DNA from: Branchiostoma floridae
Lineage: Eukaryota; Chordata; Leptocardii; Amphioxiformes; Branchiostomatidae
DNA: 64,000 bases
Assembly (NCBI RefSeq): GCF_000003815.2
Contig: NC_049995.1
Span: forward strand, 14,102,262 to 14,166,261
Direction of reading: 5' to 3'
The number at the start of each line of letters is the position of its first letter. The stretch's first letter is position 1. Below the pieces are notes generated by a model. The model had not been told where the DNA came from, made no database searches, and was given only the letters and a program-made list of their open reading frames with translations. Position numbers and translations under genes: made by a program. Shown here piece by piece: positions 12,201-20,230 of the stretch.

Positions 12201-15200
12201 ATCAACATCCAACTTCCTGTCCGACAGCCAAGACAGCGGCCCCGACTTTTCCCTCCTGGCGGGCCGGTCCTTGGAGATGGCCACCAGTCCCCTGGCACCA
12301 GTCACGTCGACCCCCGACCGTGTAGCTGCTTCGCCGGCCGCCTCTTCGCCGAACCCCGAAGGACCCCTGTCACCAGTCCGCTTCCAACCACCACCCCCAC
12401 CCCAACCCCGCAGACCCCCTCCCCCGATGAGCCCCAGGCAACCCAGCAAGAGGAGCAGGAGAGCCAGGAAGGCGTACTCGCCTTGATGTTTTTGTTTATT
12501 TTTTTTAGCCTGATTTTAAAATATTTTTATTTCAGTTATCTTTTCATTTCTGATGTAGATTGTCAGCGTGGCACAGAGTTTTTATTCTTATGTAGACATT
12601 AAATTGGATTTACATTGCATGACGGGATAGCGTACCTAGACGCCATGTTTCCTTTGTTTGAAAAGCGCAACTTACTAGCACCAAGGCACTACGTAGAATT
12701 TAGATTGTGTTAATTTGTCGAAACTGGTAGTTTATGTGTATGATTATGAACCGTTCCTGTGTATATTTAAAATAGTAACTGAAGTGTTTTCGTCTGTTCT
12801 TTTTTTTTTGCTGAAGTTACGCAACGAATACGGTTCTCTTTTTGTATATATTTTTTTTGTTTGTACATGTTTATCGACCACTGTTACACCCTAGAAGTAC
12901 TAATGTCTGAATAAAGTTTTGTGAATGAAGTTCCGTGTCGTGAGGATGCTGTCTTGCTCAATTCTATATTCGCCCCTTCCGATATATTCTCTTCTTTATA
13001 TGCCGGACTGTCATATGTGCGTAGTAAACTCCTTGGTAAGTTATCCTACACCATGTACATACAAATGTTCTTTTTTTTTAATTTGTATTGTTTATGTGTT
13101 TGTCAGCAGGGCTAGCCCTTTGTAATAGCCATAGGCTAGTTGGGCAGCCCTGGCTGTGTGTTCGGTGCAGCCAAACCAATAAATAAATAAATAAATAAAC
13201 TCCTTGGTAACACAGAGTTCATATGACGTCAAAATTTACAGTATGGAATTATGGGATACTGCTAACAAACTCAACCAAACCACGCAACCCGCGGCCGCCA
13301 TTTTGTTTGTTTGTGTACCTTTTTTTGCCCGCGGCTTTGCAAAATTTCCTTATAATCTGCGGGCATCGTCAGGTAAAATATCGCAAATATGGACATCAAC
13401 AATTTATACAAGCATTAGCTACGAGTATTTTCATGTTCAACCAAATCAAAGGCTGTTTTCGTGGTGTTTTCGGTTTCGCCATTTGTCGGCAAATATACAA
13501 GTTGGAAATCGTACGCATCGAGGCATTTATACCGCAAATAGCTTGAACGTGGCTACATAAGTTTACTCCTTTACTTTGTGTTTTATCATCTGCGTAGCCG
13601 ACGGTTTTCTCAGCGTCTGCGGAGTGGAAAAAAACACCTTATGATGTGATTTGTAAACATAACGTTAACAAAACTTTGTAAGTAAAACGTGTGGTTCTTT
13701 TGCAAAATATTTTTGCAAAATCATGTAACAACAGTGCAGTTGTAAGAAAATGTTACAAGGATATTCACTGATGAATAAATGCACTGACAAATGAAGTACA
13801 TGTACCATCATACGATTAAGAACCAATTAAAATGCCTTTAAATCGTTAGAAAATTGAAAATTATGTCTGCCCCGTGCGGACATCGCCCAGCCTACACAAC
13901 TGCCGGCTTCCCTGCCGGCTTGAAGGTGAAATTCCCGTGCCTGCAATGTAAGTCCCCCGTCCGGGACACGTTGCTTCCCGGTGGAGAGATTCCCGCCACG
14001 GGAACCTGCGCTTCCGCGTGGAGAGATTCCCGCCACGGGAATTTCTCCCCCTGTATGGTGCTTTTCCCTCACGGGAATCGTTCCAATTCCCGTGAATCTG
14101 CCTACCTCACCAAAAGGCAGCAACCTCAGACCCTGGCGATTTAGCCCCACCTATTGCTAACTTCTTGCAATTCAGCACCTGGTTGTAAAGAAAGAACCTC
14201 ATGATCAAATAACAATAACAACAACGTTTCAGGTCCGAAGCTGTTTGTGAAGCCGAGCACCAAGTCCAACCGGCACATCATCATCAACGCGCTGAAGGAC
14301 TGCTGTCTGGCTGGAGAGGTCAATAACCAGGTCAAGGGGAAAGTGTTAGAGGTGAGAGGGCAAAGGGCAATAAAAGAGTCTAGTGAATCTGAATAGAAAA
14401 TTTATTCATACATAATTGGTTTGACTATAAAAGACATACAACTAATGCTGCATAGTTAGAACAAGGGCTTGCTTTAGTCATGAAGACAATTCAAAGACAT
14501 TACCGGGTTTCATTTGATATTTATTTCACTTATTGGAGAGGCTTGAAGTGATGTAATACTAGAAGAAGATTTCTGTTACAAGAAATATTAATATTCACTG
14601 ATGCATAGTATTTTTTTTTTTGCATCTCCTGAATCAATCTGAATTGTGCACATCTTTTTCCTTCAGTAGAAATCAAATGGAGTAGAAATCAAATGGAGAA
14701 TAGAGGTTTCATTTACTTTCCTCCCACTCTCCAGGCTCTTGCCATGTCCGAGTCTTTCCACTACGTGATTCTGTTCCGCGACGCGCGGTGCCAGTTCCGA
14801 GCAGTTTACTCTTACAACCCTGAGAACGAGAAAATCCACAAACTGGTGGGAAACGGGCCATCCAGCATCCAGGGGAAGATGATCAACAGCCTTTACAAGT
14901 AAGTTTGTTTGCTTGTTTGTTATTAAAGGCAACTCATCAGAGAAAAGTCACATTTTTTTTTTTTGTTCTTGTTTTTAGTCTGTAACAAGTTTTCTTTTAG
15001 AAGATAATCTACTATACTTTTGTATGGCATTCTATTCACAGTAACACACTGCACAAAATGCTATTTGCAAGATGAAAGGGTGTCGGTAACACTAAGAACG
15101 TTCTGAACTAAGCTTTCCTGATGTAGGCACAACAGGGGAATTCCCTCCAAAACAATCTCACTTCTATTTGTTCTGAATATTTCCCACTTAGCCCAAGACT

Positions 15201-15943
15201 GCCTTTCATAACAAAGATGAATTACGACTTGCCTTTTAGAGCCCACATTTTCCTACCCTGTTGCCTTTTCCAGTGAAGGTACAACAGTGGAGGGAAATAG
15301 TTTGTAGAGATTCCCTCCAAAGCAGTCTCTTTGCAATTTTTCCAAACAAAAAATTTTCCCACTATCATGAGACTGATAATTCCTTAGGACCTCCCCCATG
15401 TCAAAATGTTCCTAAGGCCTAGGAAAAAAAATGTTGTGTTTCCTGTTTCAGTCCTGAAAAAATTAGGGTCGGTAGGTAGGGATTATCTTTTTTTTTTTTT
15501 TTTTTTTTAGGCTAGCCAAAATTCTAGTGATACATATTTACAATACAGTTGAACAAAGTAAACTGAAATGTATGATTACACTTGTCTTTCAATGTCAAAC
15601 TTTAATTTTGTGCATGATAGATACATTTATCCTTCATTAGATGGGACAAGCAGTGTTTTACTTCAATAGGAAGCAGGCTAAATAAAAATTCTAACTGGAA
15701 GCTATGTGACTCCACTGCCCACCCAAAAAAAAAAAGTCTAGGGTCGGCAGGTTTTTTTAGGGTAGGTAGGGAAACAGGAAACACAACATTTTTTTTCCTA
15801 GGCCTAACCTGTTTCCTTTTTGCTGCAGGTACAATAGTGGAGGGAAACAGTTTGTAGGAATTCCTTCCAAAACGATGTCAGTCAGCGTCGACGCTTTAAC
15901 CATCCACAACCACCTGTGGCAGAGTAAGAAGTCGGGGAAGTGA
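286..15943 (+). CDS. CAMSAP: CAMSAP (calmodulin-regulated spectrin-associated protein), C-terminal seven exons with CKK domain
   Basis: CAMSAP/Patronin proteins bind and protect microtubule minus ends through a C-terminal CKK domain. Visible exons: 286-372, 838-965, 2448-2638, 3206-3325, 14233-14352, 14735-14898, 15829-15943 (TGA 15941-15943). Exon 1 encodes a GFFSF segment. Exons 2-3 encode a highly charged Arg/Glu-rich helix (EQLKARQMEREAEQ, then KARKELIYQEYQRRKHEQEM), the usual coiled coil ahead of CKK. Exon 4 is Ser-rich linker. Exons 5-7 are the CKK domain, with family-typical blocks GPKLFVKPSTKSN, INALKDCCLAGEVN, ILFRDARCQFRAVYSY, YKYNSGGKQF and LTIHNHLW near the end. The gene is 5'-truncated by the window. 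All junctions keep frame except exon 5 to 6, where exon 5 has one surplus A in the run at 14340-14343, so conserved KVLEALA can only be read after a -1 correction. A 10 kb transposon occupies intron 4. Confidence 0.92.
905..1745 (+). repeat. tandem array of ~160-185 bp units containing the exon 2 end and its splice donor
   Basis: The end of CAMSAP exon 2 plus the start of its intron recurs about five times in diverged form. Each unit has a Glu/Arg-rich purine stretch, GAGAAAGTAAGA, a CTTCTTTAAGACATTG-like segment and ATAGATATTTGCCC. Intact donor-like GAAAGTAAG strings remain at 966, 1129, 1307 and 1467. The first is the annotated donor because it joins exon 3 in frame. The fourth and fifth units are shortened. 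Confidence 0.8.
1868..2228. mobile_element. hAT-like non-autonomous element with CAGGGCTCGAAAT ends
   Basis: The left end CAGGGCTCGAAAT and the right end ATTTCGAGCCCTG are exact inverted repeats. Between them, TGGGTGCACC-type motifs recur in both orientations, giving a foldback-rich interior and no coding capacity. CAGGG-type ends are common in hAT elements, which duplicate 8 bp of target. The flanks share only TCTAA, so the target duplication is not clean. It lies in CAMSAP intron 2. Confidence 0.65.
2512..2796 (+). repeat. direct duplication of the 3' part of CAMSAP exon 3, separated by a (GTTT)n tract
   Basis: The exon 3 segment ending at 2638 is followed by (GTTT)6 at about 2639-2664. 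A second copy of the last ~125 bp of the exon (about 2669-2794) comes next, including CAGCAGCAG and the AAATCCCGCCCCAAGTC block, and ends in TCTTCAGGTGC, again a donor. The copy is over 90% identical by eye and keeps the reading frame, so it is young. It has no good acceptor of its own, since only about 45 bp separates it from exon 3. Confidence 0.85.
3287..3575 (+). repeat. 61-bp minisatellite that repeats the end of CAMSAP exon 4 with its splice donor
   Basis: Four near-exact 61-bp units (AACAG anchors at 3290, 3351, 3412, 3473) and one degenerate unit (3536) each contain the final ~36 exon bases, ATACAGGTATGT, and ~25 intron bases. Only the first donor (GT at 3326) joins exon 5 in frame. 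Because 61 is not a multiple of three, reading into the second unit meets a TAG at 3373-3375. Confidence 0.95.
3860..4036 (+). repeat. SINE 3' fragment followed by a decayed copy of the CAMSAP exon 5 acceptor region
   Basis: GCCAAATGGCAGCC, then CTCCTTGCAATTCAGCCCCTGG and AATAACAACA, match the 3' part of the SINE at 39530-39940 and the sequence just upstream of CAMSAP exon 5 (14155-14222). The similarity continues past the SINE tail through CCGAAGCTGTTTG, the first bases of exon 5. In this copy the acceptor CAG has become CAC, so it cannot splice normally. The segment sits immediately outside the left end of the 10 kb transposon, and the true copy sits outside the right end. Confidence 0.7.
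4042..4195 (+). repeat. left terminal inverted repeat of the 10 kb transposon
   Basis: A GC-rich block in AT-rich surroundings. CGGGAATCTCTCCAC and TCTCTCCACCGGGA recur, with short GTTCCCG/CGGGAA inverted motifs inside, so the arm itself can fold. It pairs with about 13905-14106 on the opposite strand, with some gaps. Confidence 0.75.
4930..5920. repeat. degenerate subterminal repeats of the transposon
   Basis: Segments such as CTTAGCATAGRCTTACACAA (4938, 5697), ATACACATGACGTCTG (5080, 5376, and a variant at 5886) and ACATATTACGGTA/ACATACTACGGTA (4993, 5180) recur in loose order in a stretch with no coding exon. Subterminal arrays of this kind usually bind transposase. The role here is inferred. 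Confidence 0.55.
6259..6345. repeat. three 29-bp tandem copies forming TAGGGG/CCCCTA stem-loops just past the transposase stop codon
   Basis: TCTGTGTAGGGGTTTTCTCC followed by CCTAGATTT is repeated three times (the third slightly changed) within 10-96 bp downstream of the leftward transposase gene's stop at 6355. Each unit contains a 6-bp perfect stem (TAGGGG/CCCCTA) with a 6-base loop. It would fall in the 3' untranslated RNA. Function unknown. Confidence 0.6.
6355..9374 (-). CDS. KDZ-type transposase with SWIM-like and CxC zinc clusters
   Basis: Exons (5' to 3'): 9374-9179, 9051-8832, 8711-8427, 8027-7832, 7714-7663, 7559-6355. All keep frame, giving 717 residues from ATG 9374, or 691 if the 78-nt pyrimidine-rich in-frame intron 6960-6883 is spliced. 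An acidic stretch is followed by a SWIM-like cluster (CVTC, then CSH), a CACRH motif, then CSKCG and the ICDG-like VCDGTMLGFRKDF. The core has CPHGVCYGF, VYDNSCQLHKY, LVDRFHFKGHVGC and VNEQANSSL, matching the acidic triad region of KDZ transposases as I recall it (candidates: Asp in YDNSC, Asp in VDRFH, Glu in NEQ). The intron after 8427 uses a GC donor. An upstream exon (10182-10363) may belong to it, but its phase does not join. It would excise and insert the host transposon. Confidence 0.75.
8103..8240 (+). repeat. possible retroelement 3' end beginning with (GAAT)n
   Basis: GAATGAATGAATGAA followed by GACCTTTATTGTACC and GCCCCACTGGGC lies between transposase exons. It resembles, from memory, a short interspersed tail seen repeatedly in amphioxus DNA. 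No coding sequence. Identification is weak without a repeat library. Confidence 0.35.
10182..10363 (-). CDS. probable first exon of the transposase gene (or a separate short transcript)
   Basis: ATG at 10363 opens 60 codons of basic then polar sequence (starts MSRRSSRRLYMQPDSV) and ends at a GTAAGT donor (GT at 10181-10180) in phase 2. The next recognised exon (9374-9179) is clearly coding in phase 0, so the two cannot join directly. A short exon between 9400 and 10180 would be needed, or translation starts at ATG 9374. I could not find that exon. Position and orientation next to the divergent promoter support assignment to this transposon gene. Confidence 0.45.
10364..11007. promoter_or_regulatory. 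divergent promoter region with ~126-bp repeats and four CCAAT boxes
   Basis: The transposase gene runs left from here and the second transposon gene runs right. About three copies of a ~126-bp unit (10440-10830) share CGCGTTTCTTTGTTGATGCA, GTCAAACAACTTCGACAAG and AGCCAATCAAATG. CCAAT boxes lie at 10476, 10602, 10729 and 10796, spaced 126, 127 and 67 bp. The repeat plus CCAAT arrangement suggests a shared bidirectional control region; this is inference. Confidence 0.65.
11008..12486 (+). CDS. second transposon gene: 311-residue protein with a WPxDxPW motif and proline-rich C-terminus, function unknown
   Basis: Exons 11008-11269, 11510-11728 and 12032-12486 join in phase 1 at both introns and end at TGA 12484-12486. 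The start is ATG 11008 (CCCCATGGCTC context). I do not recognise the protein. The N-terminal half has LRRWFGTHWCRAN and WQFTGPEELLEVLLPI. The middle has PPYWPADIPWACPSKAPPGY followed by DWTMAMRRVLRSILLHVGKD. The layout (WP-D-P motif, then a Met/Arg/Leu helix) loosely recalls DNA-binding regions of NRF1/Ewg-type proteins, but this is a weak impression. The last 150 residues are Pro/Ser-rich and disordered, ending in a basic run (KRSRRARK) that could be a nuclear localisation signal. Position inside the transposon suggests a transposition helper or DNA-binding accessory factor. Confidence 0.75.
12910..12915 (+). terminator. AATAAA poly(A) signal of the second transposon gene
   Basis: AATAAA followed by GTTTTGTG lies 424 bp downstream of the stop at 12486 and is the first canonical signal after it. 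The intervening 3' region is AT-rich with no exon. Confidence 0.55.
13105..13200 (+). mobile_element. probable retroelement 3' tail ending in (AATA)n
   Basis: GCTAGCCCTTTGTAATAGCC and ATAGGCTAGTTGGGCAGCCC form a GC-rich foldable segment. It is followed by GGTGCAGCCAAACC and (AATA)5, the arrangement of a non-LTR or SINE 3' end. It is nested inside the right part of the 10 kb transposon. The family is not certain. Confidence 0.5.
13905..14106 (-). repeat. right terminal inverted repeat of the 10 kb transposon
   Basis: On the opposite strand this reads ...GGGAATCTCTCCACGC, CGCAGGTTCCCG, GGGAATCTCTCCACCGGGA, matching the left arm block for block. It contains an internal direct duplication (GTGGAGAGATTCCCGCCACG at about 13991 and 14018). 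The sequence TCTGCCTAC at about 14097-14105 corresponds to GTAAGCAGA on the left. Confidence 0.75.
14150..14222 (+). mobile_element. SINE 3' fragment with (AAC)n tail abutting the CAMSAP exon 5 acceptor
   Basis: CACCTATTGCTAACTTCTTG, CAATTCAGCACCTGGTTGTA and AATAACAATAACAACAAC match the end of the SINE at 39530-39940. The A/C-rich tail ends about 8 bp before the exon 5 splice acceptor (AG 14231-14232), so the branch region of this intron lies within SINE sequence. Confidence 0.6.
15113..15335 (+). repeat. two degenerate upstream copies of the start of CAMSAP exon 7
   Basis: The last exon begins CAGGTACAATAGTGGAGGGA and continues AATTCCTTCCAAAACG. Diverged copies occur at about 15261-15335 (GTACAACAGTGGAGGGAAAT, GATTCCCTCCAAAGCAG) and about 15120-15165 (GGCACAACAGGGGAATTCCC). 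The nearer copy is preceded by a pyrimidine tract and CAG, so an acceptor-like site persists (CCTTTTCCAG). Neither copy stays open in the CKK frame. Confidence 0.7.
15416..15804. mobile_element. Harbinger-like MITE with 34-bp perfect inverted repeats and TAA target duplication
   Basis: The termini start GGCCTAGGAAAAAAAATGTT and continue GTGTTTCCTGTTTC. The right end is the exact reverse complement. TAA flanks both sides (15413-15415 and 15805-15807), the 3-bp TWA target type of PIF/Harbinger elements. The interior is poly-T and AT-rich with no gene. It ends 24 bp before CAMSAP exon 7. Confidence 0.8.
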
Positions 15944-16138
15944 ACGCTCTACGCCGCTTTTCATACCGTCTCAGATGCGACGGCCACTTGTATGCGTCGC
16001 TTCCTGTCGTTTGCAGCTATACCAACTTTCAACAATCATGTATTTAGGAAAAAGCCATTCGATAATCTGGATACATTTAAATGTTTCCTGCACTGCTAGT
16101 ACGTCCTTTCAAAGGTTGCAGTCAGTCTCTATCTGTTA

Positions 16139-16920
16139 ACCATTACTCCACCAAGGGTGTACCCATGTACCAAATTTTTGTTGGTGACAGCAGAAGGTAG
16201 CAGGGTTGGGGTTAACCATTTCCTTGCTAAGGGTGTGCCTGTGTACCACATTTTTGTTGGTCACAGTAGGGTTTGTTTTAACTTGCTGTAAGCTAAGGGT
16301 GCACACATGTACAGTCAAACCTGTATTAGGGGCCACCTCTACAGAGGGGCCACCTGTCCATAGTGGCCACTTTTTGTCGGTCCCTTGGGTATTTTATCTA
16401 CAAGTTGCCACCTCTATACAGAGGCCACCTGTCTATAGTGGCCACATTGTCCAGTCCCTTGAGTGGCCGCTATAGACAGGTTTGACTGTACCAAATTTGT
16501 GTTGGTGACAACAGAAGACAGCAGAGTTAAGATTAACCATTCCCATGCTAAGGGTGATGCCTAGATACCAAATGTTTGTTGGTTACATCAAAGTTAGGGT
16601 TAACTGTCCCTAAGCTAAAGGTGCACCCATATACCAAATTCGTGTTGGTCACAGCAGAAGGCATTAAATTAAGCTTAACCATCCCATTGCTAAGGGTGTT
16701 GCCTGCGTACCACATTTTTGTTGGTTACAGTAGGGTTTGGGTTAACCTACCCAATGCTAAGGGTGCACCCCATTACCAAATTTTGGTTGGTTAGAGCAAG
16801 GTTAGGGTTAACCTGTCATGTGCTAAGGGTGCACACATGTACTTGCACCAAATTTGTGTTGGTTGTAGCCATAGTCAGCAGGGTTAACCATAACACTGCC
16901 AAGGGTACACTCGTGCAGGA
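16139..16920 (+). repeat. ~70-bp minisatellite (GGTTAACC...GCTAAGGGTGCACAC...TTTTTGTTGGT)
   Basis: About nine diverged units share GTTAACCAT, GCTAAGGGTG, GTACCAAATTTTTGTTGGT and CAGCAGAAGG, spaced about 67-75 bp. The array starts about 200 bp after the CAMSAP stop and may lie in its 3' untranslated region. A MITE (16312-16488) interrupts the third or fourth unit. Confidence 0.85.
16312..16488. mobile_element. Tc1/mariner-like MITE, CAGTCAAACCTG ends, TA target
   Basis: A 177-bp element opens CAGTCAAACCTGTATTAGGG and closes CTATAGACAGGTTTGACTG. TA flanks both ends. The interior repeats GGCCACCTCTA/TATAGTGGCCAC. The same end sequence occurs at 37672, 41285 and 58910, so this is a family in the window. 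Confidence 0.85.
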
Positions 16921-19129
16921 CAGTAAATACAATGTTCGTGTATAATGTTTCATAGTTACATATAGGCTAGGGAAACATTCATCTTTCTTGTTCTTGTATT
17001 TTATATCTCCCAGTTGAGATTGTCCCATATTTATTGATAGGAATTACAGCTATTATTGTGTCTTTGTTATCAAGTTTGTGGAGTTTATCCTAGACCTAGT
17101 GTTGCACTTATTTTATATTGTAGGCAGTCTCCAAGCAGGCGTATCGGTTCGGCTTGTTCAGTTTGTCTTGTGGCCTTTTCCGCATTTCTACGGCCCTGTT
17201 CATGATGCAAATATGAAAACGGTTTCTTCGATTCACGGCCTACAATCAGCCTGTAAACGGTTGCCCTTTGTGTTCACGATACAAACTTTCATCCACTCGT
17301 AAACGGTATTAGATGTTTTACTTTGTATTTCAATTGTGTATACAACTAGTGGCGCTCATGTCTTTCTCTGGCGGTGTAATATAGGAGTAGAGTTAATTGG
17401 TGTACTAGCAGATAGATGTACTGAATGTTGCAAAAATACACATAAAACACAGAGATTGAATCCTTACGTCTGCTTGGAGATTGCTTACTATGGTCCCTGC
17501 CTCTGACATGCAGGATATAGCAAATCTGTAAGTAAGGGCCTGTATATATACTGAAGCAATGGATTGAATTGATTACTCAGATTGATTGAAAGGTGTCACG
17601 TAATTGATTGACATGGAACCTGATGGACAGTTATGGTTCATTTGTGTCTTGTGCTGATTGACGTGATGATTGGCGGGTGTCACTTCATTAACAGGTCATT
17701 AATTGGTCGTCAGGTAGCAATTGGTAGGCGTCAGTATGGCAACTGTATTGTACTGCCACCAAGCTCTACATTCAGAATTATGCATAAATTTTCTTAAATT
17801 TCTACCAAAGCAGACATCAATGTAACCATAGCAACCACATCGACATTGTACTAGTGGTGTATGCGTACCTTTTCATCATTTTGAATGCCGTGATGATATT
17901 TATAGCAGGAAAAAAAGATACACAGGAGATTTGAGAGTGCATACAGGACTGTAAGAATGCAGTGTGAACGTGCAATGTGCTATACCCCCTTCACACTTCC
18001 ATAGTGGGCTTCATAATGTACAATGTAAGCACAATGTACTGTATTTACTAGTTGACTACTGTATTATACACTCTTACATTATATGTCAGAAGGTTGGCGG
18101 TCAACTCAAAGAATTATTTCAAGCTTCTCTTAGCGTTTAGTTTAATAGCTGCAGGAATCACTAGTGCAATTTTTTGTTATTTTTTTTTTTTGCATATACT
18201 TTAGTTCAATAGTTAGACTGGCATACAAAAATTTGAGATGTTATAATGTTACTATTGTTAGAATATGCTTGTCAGAAATTATTCTAGGACTTGCTGCAAG
18301 AAGAAACTACTGAGAACAATCTTGAGAAGATGTAGAAAAAATACACTATACGATGAGCAAAATACATCTTAGTTTTGTTGTATAATGTTCTGTATCCATT
18401 TGAACATTGCACAATGTATATTAATCACTGCTTTGATGTATGCATTAAGAAGCTTTTGTCTGATATATAAGACATTTCACATCCAATAGTTGTATGGGAA
18501 TGAAGGTTCTTTGTTCAATTGTGTTCTAGTTACTTTGAAAAGTTTGATATCGCTGCATTTGCCTTGTCCCGAATATGCAGATTATCTTGTTACGCTGGCG
18601 TCGCTGCAACTGCCTTGTCCCGAACATGCAGATTATTGAGAGAATTTTTTTATGTAGCCAAAAGTATTGATAAAGCTAAGTATTCAGTTATGAACATTGT
18701 GGTGTAGTCACAACTTGTCAATATTCATACTCCTTGTTAGATAACTGCATGAATAGATAATGTTTAACTAAGAATGAAAAAGTGTCCATGATTGTTTGGA
18801 CTTATATTACGTAAAAATGTAAAATGCAACATTTGTCAGATTTTGCAATTTTGTGGGTGAAACTCAGAATGTGGCTTCGCACATCTCATATACATGCAAA
18901 AGGACTTCATTTATTGTCCCAAACTAAACAGATTGTACTAAGCGTAATAATCATAGTGTAATTTCCTTGTAAAATGGATATTGATATTAACATATTTATG
19001 GGAAAGGATATTCAGCATATTGGCTAGCTCCTTTTCATGGCAAATCTAGCCACCTAGTGGCTGATAGCGTGTTCTGTATATATTAGAGATATGATAATCA
19101 TAATTATCATAGACATTTACAAATATTGC
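16921..19129. other. gene-free AT-rich intergenic stretch
   Basis: I see no coding exon with splice support here. One small direct duplication (18555-18583 and 18609-18636) shares TGCCTTGTCCCGAA and CATGCAGATTAT. The stretch separates the tail-to-tail CAMSAP and minus-strand genes and may include the CAMSAP 3' untranslated region. Confidence 0.5.
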
Positions 19130-19335
19130 TGTCTTCAAGGTCATGCCCTTGACCTCTCGTTATGACCTTGACCCCTGTCGTGACCAGGGTTGTGGCCTTC
19201 ATCTCCATGGTGATGACCTTGCATTTTGTCTCCCTGGTCTTGACTACCCAGGTTCATGACCTTGACCTTTGTTTCCAAGGTCATAACCTTTGACCCATGA
19301 CCTACACTTGTCAGTAACTATTAGTGTTGTCTGAT
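19130..19335. repeat. cluster of TGACCTTG / CAAGGTCA motifs
   Basis: At least eight TGACCTTG or CAAGGTCA strings in both orientations lie within ~200 bp (for example TATGACCTTGACCCC and TCCAAGGTCATAACC). They are irregularly spaced, unlike a simple microsatellite. The same motif makes up the array at 130-280 and appears three times at about 21785-21820. Confidence 0.6.
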
Positions 19336-20093
19336 GACCTTGTATTTTCCAGTGGGGCTGAAAGGTGTGAAAAGAGATTGTTGCATTAGTCGTTATTAGC
19401 TTAACTCTGTATCATTGGAATACCCATCAATACATCTTGTTGGAAGCAAGGACTTGTTTTTTTGCCTCATTTTTTATGGTTACTAGGTTTATGCTAAGTC
19501 TTACATATTTTTAGTAGTACAGTGGACTGTTATATCAATGTAACCCTACTTTACATGTGCAGTCTCGAGTATTTCATGCATGACATTGACAGAGTCAAGG
19601 ATCGTCCTGGTGTGAGTGCATAAAACCGTACAGTCTGGTTTTACACAGCTTACACAGTTCTGTGCAAAACTGGTATACATGTACTTGTTACTCGGTTACA
19701 CCAGGTCCTTCTGCTATTTTATCCGGAAACTGTTGAATGCAAAATAGTTTTCTTAGGTTAATCTAATTCTTTTAAACCATTGCAATGGCTTTTTTTTATT
19801 CAGTTGTGAAAAAAAATGCCACAATTGTTCCTCAATTTCAGACAAAATTTAATGTGGCTTTATTTGTCATGTAAAAATACAAAGTTTCACTCACTTGTCA
19901 TTCACCAAGAAAACCTTATTGATATGTAACTCCATAAGTATGGAATATATGATATGATGAAAATCACATGCAAAATCTCACGTTATTAGACCTAAAAGAG
20001 CAAAATATGAAAATGACCAGCATATATAAATGTGATATACATTTAAGTCCATGCAAAAGGACTTAGATAGATAATGGTAAAGACATGTAGAAC

Positions 20094-20230
20094 TACTCTC
20101 CAAGCAGAGGTCGAATAGCGCAGATATAGTAGTAGTCGAAAAAATTACACTCAGGCTCTTCGGAAGAGCGCGAGTGTATTTTTTTCGACTACTACTATAT
20201 CTGCGCGATTCGACCTCTGCTTGGAGAGTA
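20094..20230. mobile_element. 137-bp foldback element with 9-bp target-site duplication
   Basis: Arms of about 60 bp begin TACTCTCCAAGCAGAGGTCG and are nearly perfect inverted copies around a short loop (GGCTCTTCGG). ATGTAGAAC occurs immediately left (20085-20093) and right (20231-20239), an exact 9-bp target duplication. A 9-bp duplication is typical of Mutator-like elements. No coding capacity. Confidence 0.85.

Larger units (their letters stand above)
4040..14106. mobile_element. ~10 kb two-gene DNA transposon (KDZ-type) in CAMSAP intron 4
   Basis: The ends are complex inverted repeats. Left, about 4042-4195, reads GTAAGCAGA, GGGTTCCCG, GGGAATCTCTCCAC and CCGGGAGCGAATGTTCCCGG. The reverse complement of about 13905-14106 carries the same blocks in the same order. 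Inside are subterminal repeats (4930-5920), a leftward transposase-like gene, a CCAAT-rich divergent promoter and a rightward second gene with a poly(A) signal. Both genes are intact except for an unresolved 5' junction in the transposase gene. No simple target-site duplication was found. KDZ (Kyakuja-Dileera-Zisupton) elements are known from fungi and animals; assignment is by motif memory, not a search. Confidence 0.75.

Noticed and set aside
12195-12449. Glycine-rich minus-strand frame
   Set aside because: Antisense to the proline-rich end of the second transposon gene.
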